Shown here in pieces: positions 26,487-35,414 of a stretch of DNA of 64,000 nucleotides. Source of the DNA: Sporocytophaga myxococcoides (GTDB taxonomy: Bacteria; Bacteroidota; Bacteroidia; Cytophagales; Cytophagaceae); assembly GCF_000775915.1 (NCBI RefSeq), contig NZ_BBLT01000015.1, forward strand, positions 26,700 through 90,699, written 5' to 3'. Both the position numbers and the translations under genes were made by a program. Positions within the stretch are counted from its first letter, which is position 1. Each line of letters begins with the position of its first letter. Below the pieces are notes generated by a model. It searched no databases, had not been told where the DNA came from, and was given only the letters and a program-made list of their open reading frames with translations.

Positions 26487-27251
26487 ATGAAGTTCGACAA
26501 ACACCCTCCTACTGAAAAACTAAAACCCTACATCAAACATTTTGTAGTGTCAGAGAACCTTGTCGAAAATGAATATAAGGTTTTTCCTTCTTCTGGTCTT
26601 GTCATCGGATTTCAGTACAAAGGACAACTTTCGACTATTCATAACAATACTGAAAGCAAATTGACTTCCGCAGGAATAACAGGTATTTCCGACAGTTATA
26701 AAATCTTTAAAAATTCAGCTAACATCGGAACCGTTTTAGTTTATTTTACGGAAACAGGATTTACTCATTTTTCCTCTAACCCAGCCAATGAATTATTTAA
26801 TCTAAGCATTGCCCTGGAAGACATTTTTGATAAACAAGCAATAAAAGACATTGAAGAAAAACTTGCTATTGCTACGACTGACCAACAACGAATAAATATT
26901 GTTGAATTATTCTTATTCACTCAATTAAAAGATAAACAAACGGACAATCTGATCATTGAAGCAGTAAAGCTTATATACCAAAGCAAAGGCACTATCCGAA
27001 TAAAAGAACTCAATGAAAAACTCGACATCAGTCTGAGTCCGTTCGAAAAAAGGTTTAGAAAAATTGTTGGCACTACACCTAAAAAGTTCGCTTCCATTAT
27101 CCGCTTTAATTCGATTATTAACAGCCTCAGCAGCAATAAATCATTAACTGAAATCTGTTACGAAAATAACTTCTTTGATCAGGCTCATTTTATTAAAGAC
27201 TTCAAACAATTTACTGGAGACACACCTGAAAATTTTAAAAGATTCCTCTAA
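26487..27251 (+). CDS. AraC family transcriptional regulator
   Basis: A 254-residue DNA-binding regulator. The N-terminal ~150 residues form a cupin-like sensory domain of the DUF6597 type (PTEKLKPYIKHFVVSE, FPSSGLVIGFQYKG). The C-terminal double helix-turn-helix (~165-252) includes GTIRIKELNEKLDISLSPFE and the second helix with ENNFFDQAHFIKDFKQFTG and the typical P-x-x-F-x-R ending. It lies 140 bases upstream of a DUF1398 gene on the same strand and may control it; that is inference from adjacency. Confidence 0.93.
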   Translation: MKFDKHPPTEKLKPYIKHFVVSENLVENEYKVFPSSGLVIGFQYKGQLSTIHNNTESKLTSAGITGISDSYKIFKNSANIGTVLVYFTETGFTHFSSNPANELFNLSIALEDIFDKQAIKDIEEKLAIATTDQQRINIVELFLFTQLKDKQTDNLIIEAVKLIYQSKGTIRIKELNEKLDISLSPFEKRFRKIVGTTPKKFASIIRFNSIINSLSSNKSLTEICYENNFFDQAHFIKDFKQFTGDTPENFKRFL

Positions 27252-27393
27252 AAAAACGATTTTTTACAATCAAATCTATCCTTTAAAAAACACCTTTGCA
27301 TTACATTCATTTTACAAACAAATTGATAACTACCAGTTTGTAAACCATAAATTTATTATAATTCTAAATTCATTATTCCAAAATTAAATTAAG

Positions 27394-27783
27394 ATGTTTA
27401 CAATTGAACAAATCAAAGCGGCTCATAGTAAAGTAAAATCAGGTGCAGACTTTCCAGCATACATCCAGGATATTAAAAGTCTCGGTGTTACTTTCTATAA
27501 AACCTATGTAACAGACGGTCATACTGACTATTATGGTCCCAATGATTACAAAAAATCCTCAATATCCAGCCATGAAGCAATACTTATTAATGACCAATGT
27601 GAGACTGAACAATTTAAAGCAGCTCTAAAAGCTCATCAGAATGGGCAATCAGATTATTCGACTTTTATCACCATGAGTGCAAAATTAGGTATTGAAAAAT
27701 GGACAGTTTGTATGGATAAAATGACTTGTACCTATTTCGATAAAAAAGGAAAAGCAATATTGGTTGAGGAAATCCCTCATTAA
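27394..27783 (+). CDS. DUF1398 family protein
   Basis: A 129-residue cytosolic protein of the DUF1398 family (E. coli YbcV/YdfO-like). Conserved are the N-terminal helix IEQIKAAHSKVKSGADFPAY, IKSLGVTFYKTYVTDGHTDY and the C-terminal GIEKWTVCMDKMTCTYFD. Function is unknown; many relatives occur beside AraC-type regulators or in stress settings. A clear terminator follows. Confidence 0.85.
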   Translation: MFTIEQIKAAHSKVKSGADFPAYIQDIKSLGVTFYKTYVTDGHTDYYGPNDYKKSSISSHEAILINDQCETEQFKAALKAHQNGQSDYSTFITMSAKLGIEKWTVCMDKMTCTYFDKKGKAILVEEIPH

Positions 27784-27810
27784 GGTTAATCTGGGTTATA
27801 AGAATTTTAT

Positions 27811-27840
27811 GTGCGGAGTTTTTAACTGCCGCACTTTTTA
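27811..27840 (+). terminator. Terminator after DUF1398 gene
   Basis: The stem gtgcgg (27811-27816) / ccgcac (27829-27834) is followed by ttttta, 28 bases after the stop codon. Confidence 0.7.
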
Positions 27841-27897
27841 ATTATTTTTATCTTAATTCATTTACAGATCATTTACAGCTGTGCATTTTCTTTTAAG

Positions 27898-28644
27898 ATG
27901 AATAAAATAATTATTGTTTTTGCTTTAGTCTTAACTATCTCGGCCAACACTTTTGGACAAGTGGGTGGAATCATTAAGGAATTAGGGGAAGCCAAAAGAA
28001 TCGACCGTTACTCAGGTTCTGTTTCCGGGAGCGGGAATTCAGAATGGCTTTTACTGGAAGGGATCAGGCTCTTTGGCTATGGAATTTACAGACTTCAAAC
28101 ACATGTATTATCTACGAGGGATAAACATCCTGAAGTCGTCTCACTAGAAGGTTTTCTTCAGAGTGGCTATTATGGGAAATATAACGCCATCCTTCTCAAC
28201 CCTCAGATCAGAGCTAACTGGGGAGCGTTCTCTACAGAGTTCAGACAACAAAGTATAAACGATAATACAGGATATCTGAATAACCTGGACTGGCAGATCA
28301 TAAAACTTAATATCCCTATCTACCCTGTAATGATAAGCAGTGGAATGGGATTTTCTCATATAGACATTGTAAACCAGACCTTTTTTGAATTCACTTTTGG
28401 AGCACAATCAAGGTTTTTAAATGAACGCTTATGGGCTGAAGCGGTCTATAGGTCAGCTGACGGAGAAAGAACTTCCTTCAGAAAGGAATTCAAAATTACC
28501 TGTGATTATGAAGTAGGAAACAAACAGGTAAGAAATAGAGGAAGTTTCAGAGTTAGTCCATCTTTGGGTTTTGCCTATCAACAATACTATGGTAAGTTTA
28601 ATCAATATTACTTACTGGCTGGCCTAAATATAAGATACTACTGA
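27898..28644 (+). CDS. Outer-membrane beta-barrel protein, function unknown
   Basis: A 248-residue secreted protein with a signal peptide ending near TFGQ (~21). The rest is rich in aromatic, alternating strands (for example ALLNPQIRANWGAFSTEF-like stretches and a last strand YYLLAGLNIRYY ending in Tyr), typical of a small outer-membrane barrel. No family was recognised. It stands alone between a terminator and a 296-base gap in which I see no gene. Confidence 0.65.
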   Translation: MNKIIIVFALVLTISANTFGQVGGIIKELGEAKRIDRYSGSVSGSGNSEWLLLEGIRLFGYGIYRLQTHVLSTRDKHPEVVSLEGFLQSGYYGKYNAILLNPQIRANWGAFSTEFRQQSINDNTGYLNNLDWQIIKLNIPIYPVMISSGMGFSHIDIVNQTFFEFTFGAQSRFLNERLWAEAVYRSADGERTSFRKEFKITCDYEVGNKQVRNRGSFRVSPSLGFAYQQYYGKFNQYYLLAGLNIRYY

Positions 28645-28940
28645 TCCTTACCTTCATAACAAAGCTATCTCAATAGAAGATAATAAAGACGATCGACATA
28701 TCTTCTAGCACATTAGTTTTCCAGCTTCAGATTTATCAAAATACTATTTTAATAAACCTAAATTTCCCTCTAAAAAAAACAAATTAGGGAATAAAAGGCT
28801 TTTTACTACAACACTCCTACCTGCTTCTTTGTATAACACTTTATGAACTTATATTCAGAACAACCTAAATCTTATGTAATTAATTTAGATTTCTTAAAGA
28901 AAATTAATTCTGGCATCACTCCTAACAATAATATACAAAC

Positions 28941-29687
28941 ATGACCGATGATAAACTTGCAGTATTAATCGATGCGGACAATGTGCCGTATGCAAATGTA
29001 AAGGAAATGTTGGAAGAGATTTCCAGGTATGGAACACCAACAATTAAAAGAATTTATGCGGATTGGACCAAACCAACCCTATCAGGTTGGAAGAATGTTC
29101 TTTTAGAAAATGCGATAACTCCTGTTCAACAATACAGCTATACCACAGGGAAAAACTCCAGTGATAGCGCCTTAATAATTGACGCAATGGATATTTTATA
29201 TTCAAGCAAGGTCAATGGTTTTTGCATTGTCTCAAGTGACAGTGATTTTACCAGATTAGCAACCAGACTCAGGGAAGCAGGAATGACCGTTATTGGCTTC
29301 GGAGAGAAGAAAACACCTCAACCCTTTATATCCGCATGTGACAAGTTTATATATTTAGAAATTCTAAAAAGTTCAAATCATGACACGTATAGCATTACTC
29401 AAAAGGCTTCAAAACCAAAAGTAAAAGGAGAGCCTCTGAGTAAAGTTGATAAAGAAACTATACAAATGATTATAGAAAGTGTTAATGATTTAGCAGATGA
29501 GAGTGGCTGGACTTTTCTGGCTAACCTGGGTAACTTTATCATTAAAAAGAAACCGGATTTCGATCCAAGAAATTATGGCTTTCCCAAATTATTACCCTTA
29601 ATAAAAAATATAAACAGATTTTATATAGACGAGAGAGAGACAGGGGTTAACAACATAAGACATATCTATCTTAAGCTAAAAGAATAA
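28941..29687 (+). CDS. NYN-domain ribonuclease-like protein with C-terminal OST-HTH domain
   Basis: A 248-residue protein. The N-terminal NYN (PIN-like) domain (~5-140) has the metal-binding acidic residues in AVLIDADNVPYANV (D11, D13), SDSALIIDAMDIL and CIVSSDSDFTRLATRLRE. A C-terminal winged-helix OST-HTH/LOTUS-type domain (~165-248) contains ANLGNFIIKKKPDFDPRNYG. Proteins of this build act on RNA in bacteria and eukaryotes, often as endonucleases. No partner gene is next to it, so the target is unknown. Confidence 0.9.
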   Translation: MTDDKLAVLIDADNVPYANVKEMLEEISRYGTPTIKRIYADWTKPTLSGWKNVLLENAITPVQQYSYTTGKNSSDSALIIDAMDILYSSKVNGFCIVSSDSDFTRLATRLREAGMTVIGFGEKKTPQPFISACDKFIYLEILKSSNHDTYSITQKASKPKVKGEPLSKVDKETIQMIIESVNDLADESGWTFLANLGNFIIKKKPDFDPRNYGFPKLLPLIKNINRFYIDERETGVNNIRHIYLKLKE

Positions 29688-30095
29688 AATGCAATTCGTT
29701 ACATCACTAAACTCATATAATGATGATAAATTATAAAAACTTCAATGCTTATAACATCCTCCAGAAAGCTCCGCTATAGATTTTTATTTTCACTTAAGCT
29801 TACTCATTTTTAACAAAAGATAATTTTTCTTGTAAAAAATAAATAAAACCAGGCAATAAAACATCACCACTCCCTTCTGATCTTCCGGAAGTTTCAAAAT
29901 CAACTCCTAATTCCGTTATGAACAAATAATTTGCAAATACCTTATAATAAGCAAAATATCACTCTCCTAAACAACATGATAAATAAATTAAGCTATAAAG
30001 GTTTAATATGATTATTGTCATTGTCAATTTAAGGAGAAATAAACATCTTTACATTTTATGTACTATTTATTAAAGGGAATAAAACATTCTGAACT
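29688..30095. other. Intergenic region with a possible minus-strand gene remnant
   Basis: A 408-base gap. On the minus strand, 29800 to about 29950, one frame reads KVFANYLFITELGVDFETSG, then RSEGSGDVLLPGFIYFLQEK and ends LSFVKNE with a stop. The composition looks coding, but there is no start codon and I cannot name a family, so it may be the end of a lost gene. Otherwise AT-rich; the promoter of the CoA-transferase gene should lie at its right end. Confidence 0.3.
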
Positions 30096-31361
30096 ATGAA
30101 TTATACAACAGCGGAAGAAGCAATAAAAATAATTAAAAGCAATGACCGGGTTTTTATTCACAGTGTGGCAGCTGCACCTAAGATATTAATTGAAGCAATG
30201 GTAAAAAGAGCTGTAGAACTGAAGAATGTTGAAATAATTCATATGCATACGGAAGGACAAGCGGAGTATGTTAAACCGGAATATCAGAACAACTTTCATT
30301 TAAAATCCCTTTTTGTCGGAGCCAATGTAAGGGAAGCAACGCAAAGTGGAAGAGCAGATTACATTCCTATTTTTCTAAGCGAAATCCCTATACTTTTCAG
30401 AAGAAAACTTCTGCCTGTAAACGTTGCACTTGTACAAGTCTCACCACCAGACCGATTCGGATATTGCTCCCTTGGAGTTTCTGTAGACACCACTAAAGCA
30501 GTTATAGAAACCGCCGAAACAGTGATAGCCCAGATTAATCCAAGTATGCCGAGAACCTATGGAGATGGACTTATACATATTAGTAACTTTAATTTCATGA
30601 TAGAACATGATTCACCAATTTATGAAGCAAAAGTCAGTCCCCCTACTGAAATAGATAAAAAAATAGGATATCATGTAGCATCATTGATTGAAGATGGAGC
30701 CACTCTTCAAATGGGCATAGGAAACATCCCTAATGCAGTCCTGGCTTCCCTTACAAATCACAAAAGACTTGGAGTACACTCTGAGATGTTCTCTGATGGC
30801 TTAATCCCTCTGATAGAAAAAGGAGTAGTTACGGGAGAAGATAAAATAATTGACCGGGGAAAAGTGGTGGCTACATTTGCTATGGGATGCAAAAGTACTT
30901 ATGATTTTATGGATAATAACCCTGTTATCAAAATGAAAGAAGTAAGTTACACCAATGATGTTGCTAACATTAGGAAAAACAAAAAAGTATCTGCAATCAA
31001 CAGCGCCATAGAAATTGATTTAACAGGACAAGTCTGCGCAGATTCAATAGGCACTAAACACTACTCAGGTGTAGGAGGACAGATAGATTTCATAAGAGGA
31101 GCTTCCTATTCTGAAGGAGGAAAACCCATTATTGCCTTTCCATCTGTAACTACCAAAGGAGAAAGTAAAATAGTCCCCTACCTTAAGACCGGAGCTGGTG
31201 TTGTATCCACAAGAGCTAATGTACACTTTATCGTAACAGAATACGGAGTAGTTGATCTTTTTGGAAAATCAATGAAAGAAAGAGCAGAATTATTGACCAG
31301 TATTGCTCACCCTGATCATAGAGAATTCCTTGAAAAGAAATTTCATGAAAGATTCAAGTAA
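30096..31361 (+). CDS. Acetyl-CoA hydrolase/transferase family (4-hydroxybutyrate CoA-transferase type)
   Basis: A 421-residue family I CoA-transferase. The N-terminal half covers VFIHSVAAAPKILIEAMV and LVQVSPPDRFGYCSLG; the C-terminal half holds the catalytic Glu in LGVHSEMFSDGLIPL and the CoA-loop region GVGGQIDFIRGA. It moves CoA between carboxylates such as acetate, butyrate or 4-hydroxybutyrate. No obvious pathway partner lies next to it; a thiolase lies 14 kb away. Substrate is not predictable from sequence reading. Confidence 0.92.
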   Translation: MNYTTAEEAIKIIKSNDRVFIHSVAAAPKILIEAMVKRAVELKNVEIIHMHTEGQAEYVKPEYQNNFHLKSLFVGANVREATQSGRADYIPIFLSEIPILFRRKLLPVNVALVQVSPPDRFGYCSLGVSVDTTKAVIETAETVIAQINPSMPRTYGDGLIHISNFNFMIEHDSPIYEAKVSPPTEIDKKIGYHVASLIEDGATLQMGIGNIPNAVLASLTNHKRLGVHSEMFSDGLIPLIEKGVVTGEDKIIDRGKVVATFAMGCKSTYDFMDNNPVIKMKEVSYTNDVANIRKNKKVSAINSAIEIDLTGQVCADSIGTKHYSGVGGQIDFIRGASYSEGGKPIIAFPSVTTKGESKIVPYLKTGAGVVSTRANVHFIVTEYGVVDLFGKSMKERAELLTSIAHPDHREFLEKKFHERFK

Positions 31362-31411
31362 GGTATCCTTATACGGCAATTCCTGCTTATTCAGTAACAA
31401 AAGGATAAACA

Positions 31412-31705
31412 ATGAGATTAAAAAAAACAATGACACTAAAAGGAATTGTAATTGTAAGTCTTTCAACTTTAACAGGAATGGCAATAGCTTTTATAGCTAA
31501 CTTCTATATTCTTGAAAAAATTCTGATATCAGATCCTTGCTATTATCACAATCACAAGACCAACATAATATTTGATATGTTCTACAACTTTCCTGCACAT
31601 GAAGGATTCCACCCCTATCCTACTGTATTCAATTTTATATTTACAATTGCTTCAGGAGGTTTGTGCGGGTATGTCTTCTCTTCAAAAAAATTAAGAAAAA
31701 TATAA
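31412..31705 (+). CDS. Small membrane protein of unknown function
   Basis: A 97-residue protein with two membrane segments (~10-32 and ~70-90) separated by a loop containing DPCYYHNHKTN and HEGFHPYP, rich in His and aromatic residues. No family was recognised. An in-frame ATG at 31430 is another possible start. It follows the CoA-transferase by 50 bases and could be co-transcribed. Confidence 0.5.
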   Translation: MRLKKTMTLKGIVIVSLSTLTGMAIAFIANFYILEKILISDPCYYHNHKTNIIFDMFYNFPAHEGFHPYPTVFNFIFTIASGGLCGYVFSSKKLRKI

Positions 31706-31755
31706 TAAGGATTAATCAAAATTTAGTTTAATTTTCACTTTATAGTCATAAGGCC

Positions 31756-32321
31756 ATGGAGCGACTTGAATACCTTAAACTTTTTCACAACATAAGCCTT
31801 GCTGACTACCAGTTATTAACCCAAAACCTTAAAACCAAAATCTTACAAAAAGTAGATTTATTAACCGTTCAGGACAAATACAAAATGAGCTATATTTTGT
31901 AAAGAGTGGTATTCAGATGTCGTATTTTGACACGTCAGATAAATCCCATGTCATTGCTTTTACCTACTTTCCGAACCTTCGCGCAATACCAGAATCCTTT
32001 TCTTTTCAGATGCCATTCAGGTATTTTCTGTATTGCCTTACAGATAGTGAGCTGGAATATCTCACTTATGATGAGCTGCAAAAACTTTTTGATTAATCTC
32101 AAGGGATAGAACGTCTCTTCAGAAAAATGACAGAAGCTGTCTTAGCCGGGATGATCAACCGTCATATTGAACTGAACAGCATGAGCATAGAAGATCGCTA
32201 TAAAACCTTTTGCCAGCGGAGCCCTCAACTTCTCCAAGCAGTACCACATAAATACATTGCATCCTACCTGGGTATTGATCCTAAGAACTTCAGCAAATTG
32301 TTTAATCGTGTAAAATTCTGA
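31756..32321 (+). pseudogene. Decayed Crp/Fnr-family transcriptional regulator
   Basis: Begins MERLEYLKLFHNISLADYQL and runs through a shifted GQIQNELYFVKSG and IQMSYFDTSDKSHVIAFTYF, typical of the cyclic-nucleotide-binding barrel of Bacteroidota Crp-like proteins. The helical linker and HTH follow (MTEAVLAGMINRHIELNSMS, EDRYKTFCQRSPQLLQAVPH, YIASYLGIDPKNFSKLFNR). At least two frameshifts (near 31870 and 32030) and a stop near 32095 break it. The HTH half from 32127 is open and could be translated alone. Confidence 0.75.
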
Positions 32322-32383
32322 TCTTGGTATTTACCAAGATCAGATATCCATGCTGTTATTATCTTTGATAAAAAAATACGATA

Positions 32384-33241
32384 ATGCGCTGGCTTGATAC
32401 AAAGGAATATCCGTTTACTTCAAATTACTTTGAATTAAATGGGCACAAACTTCATTACATTGATGAAGGACAAGGAGAAACGATTTTGTTCGTTCATGGA
32501 ACTCCTTCCTGGAGTTTTGACTTTCGGAATGTCATCAAAAGACTCAAATCCGATTTTCGCTGTATAGCCATTGATCACATAGGTTTCGGACTGTCTGACA
32601 AACCTGAATATTATGATTACTCCACACAAAACCACAGTAAAACACTTGAAAGTTTTGTTAATTATAAAGGCCTTCAAAATGTCACTTTACTTGTGCATGA
32701 CTTCGGCGGTCCAATCGGCTTAAACTTCGCAATCAGACATCCTGAAAAAGTAAAAAATATTATTATACTCAACTCCTGGTTATGGAGCAGCAAAGATGAT
32801 CCGAAGTTTATTAAATTAAGTAAAATACTTAAAAGCCCTTTGCTCCCTTTCTTATACCGTTACTTTAATTTTTCACCTCGTTATATCTTGCCCAAATCAT
32901 TTGGAGACCATAAGCTGCCAAAGCAATTGTTAAAGCAATACACCAAACCTTTTGCCAATAGCACACAGCGTAATGGAACACAGGCTTTCGCTCAATCATT
33001 GCTTCATGATCAAAACTGGTTTCAGGAATTATGGAATAAAAAAGAAGCCATAGCAGAAAAACCTGTTTTATTCATCTGGGGAATGAAAGATCCTGTTATC
33101 AAGCCAAAATACCTTGACAAATTTTCTTCAGGATTTACAAATTCCAAAATAACCAGACTTGAAACAAGCGGACATTTTCCTCAGGAAGAACAGCCTGATA
33201 TTGTGGCACAATCAGTATTGGAGTTTCTGAGAGAACGATAA
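32384..33241 (+). CDS. Alpha/beta hydrolase, haloalkane dehalogenase-like
   Basis: A 285-residue hydrolase. The oxyanion region HGTPSWSF (~41-48), the nucleophile elbow LLVHDFGGPIG in which the nucleophile is Asp, and the C-terminal catalytic His in SGHFPQEEQP fit the haloalkane dehalogenase branch rather than Ser hydrolases. Halide-stabilising residues cannot be assigned with certainty, so an epoxide-hydrolase-like or other activity is possible. It lies 71 bases before the aconitase gene. Confidence 0.85.
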   Translation: MRWLDTKEYPFTSNYFELNGHKLHYIDEGQGETILFVHGTPSWSFDFRNVIKRLKSDFRCIAIDHIGFGLSDKPEYYDYSTQNHSKTLESFVNYKGLQNVTLLVHDFGGPIGLNFAIRHPEKVKNIIILNSWLWSSKDDPKFIKLSKILKSPLLPFLYRYFNFSPRYILPKSFGDHKLPKQLLKQYTKPFANSTQRNGTQAFAQSLLHDQNWFQELWNKKEAIAEKPVLFIWGMKDPVIKPKYLDKFSSGFTNSKITRLETSGHFPQEEQPDIVAQSVLEFLRER

Positions 33242-33312
33242 ATTTAGACTTGCCATCCCCTTGCCAACATTAATCTCTCACTCATGTTTTATACATATCT
33301 AAGAGATCCCAA

Positions 33313-35286
33313 ATGAAAAAGCCCTTAAACGTTACCCAGAAATTAATTCAGTCTCATCTTGTAAAGGGAGAAATGATTCCCGGAACTGAAATAGGTATTC
33401 GCATCGATCAAACCCTTACTCAGGATGCTACCGGCACCATGGTCATGTTGGAACTGGAAGCGATGGGAATTTCAAAAATTAAAACCGAATTATCCGTTCA
33501 ATATGTAGATCATAATCTGCTTCAGGAAGATTTTAAAAACGCTGATGACCATTTATTTTTAAGAACTGCAGCACAGAAATTCGGCCTTTGGTACAGCAGA
33601 GCCGGCAATGGAGTAAGTCATCCGGTGCATATGGAAAGATTTGGTATCCCGGGAAAATCTATGGCTGGCTCCGACAGTCATACTCCTGCAGCCGGTGCCA
33701 TTGGTATGCTTGCATTGGGTGCCGGGGGACTGGATGTTGCATTTTCAATGGCAGGTGAACCATTACATTTCAAGATGCCCAGAATCATGGGAGTTAAGCT
33801 GGTTGGAAAACTACCTGACTGGGTAAGTGCAAAAGATATCATCCTTGAAATGCTCAGGCGTTATGGAGTTAATGGAGGAAGAGGAATTATCTTTGAATAT
33901 TACGGTCCAGGATTAGAAAGCCTTTCTGCAATGGATCGACACGTAATTGCCAATATGGGTACGGAACTTGGGGCTACTACAACTGTTTTCCCTTCTGATC
34001 ATGAAGTAAAAAGATTTCTGAAAGTTCAGGAAAGAGAAAAGGACTGGGTTGAAATTGTTGCTGACCAGGGAGCTTCTTATGATCTTGCCGATGAAATTAA
34101 TTTATCAGAGCTGGAGCCTTTGATAGCTTGTCCAAGCAGTCCGGGAAATGTTGTAAAGGTTAAAGACGTTGCCGGAACTCCGATCTCTCAGGTTGTTATC
34201 GGTTCATCTGCAAACCCTGGTATCCGTGATTTCTGGATTGCAGGTGAAATAGTTAAAGATAAGACAATAAATCCATCTATATCCCTTGACATTAATCCTA
34301 CCTCCAGACAAGTTATAGAAAATCTTATTCAGATGGGCTCCCTTGCCAATCTGGTAAAGTCAGGAGCCAGATTTCATCAGGCAGGCTGCTTGGGTTGTAT
34401 AGGCATGGGACAAGCTCCTGCCTACGGAAAAAATAGCCTGAGAACGGTACCGAGAAACTTCCCTGGACGTTCCGGGACTCTTGATGATAAAGTCTATCTT
34501 TGCAGCCCCGAAACCGCAGCTGCTTCAGCTCTCACAGGCGCAATTACTGACCCAAGAGATATGGAGCACTTATATGGAATGAAATATCCACATTACAAGA
34601 ATTCTGAAAAAGAAATTATAAACACCTCAATGCTACTTGCCCCATCTGCAGGAACAAGCGGGGAATTGGAAAAAGGTCCCAACATTAAATCTTTCCCTGA
34701 TTTCAGTCCACTCCCAGATACATTTGAAGCCCCTGTTCTACTTAAGATGGGCGATAATATCTCTACGGATGAAATTCTGAAAGCAGGAGTTAAAGTGCTT
34801 TCCTATCGTAGCAACATTCCTGAAATAAGTAAGTGGAGTTTTAATATAATAGACAGTCAGTTTTATGTTAAAGCGATTAAAGCACAGGAAACTTATGGAG
34901 GACATATAGTAGTAGCCGGGCATAACTATGCTCAGGGATCAAGCAGAGAGCATGCAGCAATAGCTCCCAGATATATCGGACAAATTGCAGTCATCGCTAA
35001 AAGCTATGCACGCCTTGGCTGGCAGAATCTGATCAATTTCGGAATTATTCCATTTGAATTCATAAATGAATCAGATTATGATACCATTGATCCGAATGAT
35101 GAAATCAGAATATCAGGAATAACTGACAGCTTCTTAAAAAACACCGAGCATGTTGCTCTGAATATGACTAAAAATCTTAAATATCGTTTAACCCATGGTC
35201 TGAGCGAAAGACAGACGGAAGTACTTCTTCATGGAGGAATCATCAATTTTCACAAAAGCAGAGAACTTGTGCATTCGAAAGGCTAG
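33313..35286 (+). CDS. Aconitate hydratase (Aquifex-type)
   Basis: A 657-residue [4Fe-4S] enzyme converting citrate to isocitrate in the TCA cycle. It starts MKKPLNVTQKLIQSHLVKGE and has the short architecture of the Aquifex-type aconitases. SDSHTPAAGAIGMLALGAGG and QAGCLGCIGMGQAP (two cluster Cys) mark the catalytic domains; GDNISTDEILKAG and the swivel domain NYAQGSSREHAAIAPRY carry substrate-binding Ser and Arg. The length and completeness suggest a functional gene. A strong terminator follows. Confidence 0.95.
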   Translation: MKKPLNVTQKLIQSHLVKGEMIPGTEIGIRIDQTLTQDATGTMVMLELEAMGISKIKTELSVQYVDHNLLQEDFKNADDHLFLRTAAQKFGLWYSRAGNGVSHPVHMERFGIPGKSMAGSDSHTPAAGAIGMLALGAGGLDVAFSMAGEPLHFKMPRIMGVKLVGKLPDWVSAKDIILEMLRRYGVNGGRGIIFEYYGPGLESLSAMDRHVIANMGTELGATTTVFPSDHEVKRFLKVQEREKDWVEIVADQGASYDLADEINLSELEPLIACPSSPGNVVKVKDVAGTPISQVVIGSSANPGIRDFWIAGEIVKDKTINPSISLDINPTSRQVIENLIQMGSLANLVKSGARFHQAGCLGCIGMGQAPAYGKNSLRTVPRNFPGRSGTLDDKVYLCSPETAAASALTGAITDPRDMEHLYGMKYPHYKNSEKEIINTSMLLAPSAGTSGELEKGPNIKSFPDFSPLPDTFEAPVLLKMGDNISTDEILKAGVKVLSYRSNIPEISKWSFNIIDSQFYVKAIKAQETYGGHIVVAGHNYAQGSSREHAAIAPRYIGQIAVIAKSYARLGWQNLINFGIIPFEFINESDYDTIDPNDEIRISGITDSFLKNTEHVALNMTKNLKYRLTHGLSERQTEVLLHGGIINFHKSRELVHSKG

Positions 35287-35370
35287 CAATTAGAGGTAAT
35301 CCATTATCTGACTGAAATCCTTTTACATTCTGTATATCTCTTCATGTTAACGCCCTTGTTATAAATAAAA

Positions 35371-35392
35371 AGGCACGCATTATTGCGTGCCT
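35371..35392. terminator. Bidirectional terminator between aconitase and the delta-60 repeat gene
   Basis: A nine-base-pair stem (aggcacgca / tgcgtgcct) sits between A-rich and T-rich flanks in the space between two convergent genes. Confidence 0.8.
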
Positions 35393-35414
35393 GATATTAA
35401 TAGTCTTAATGCAA

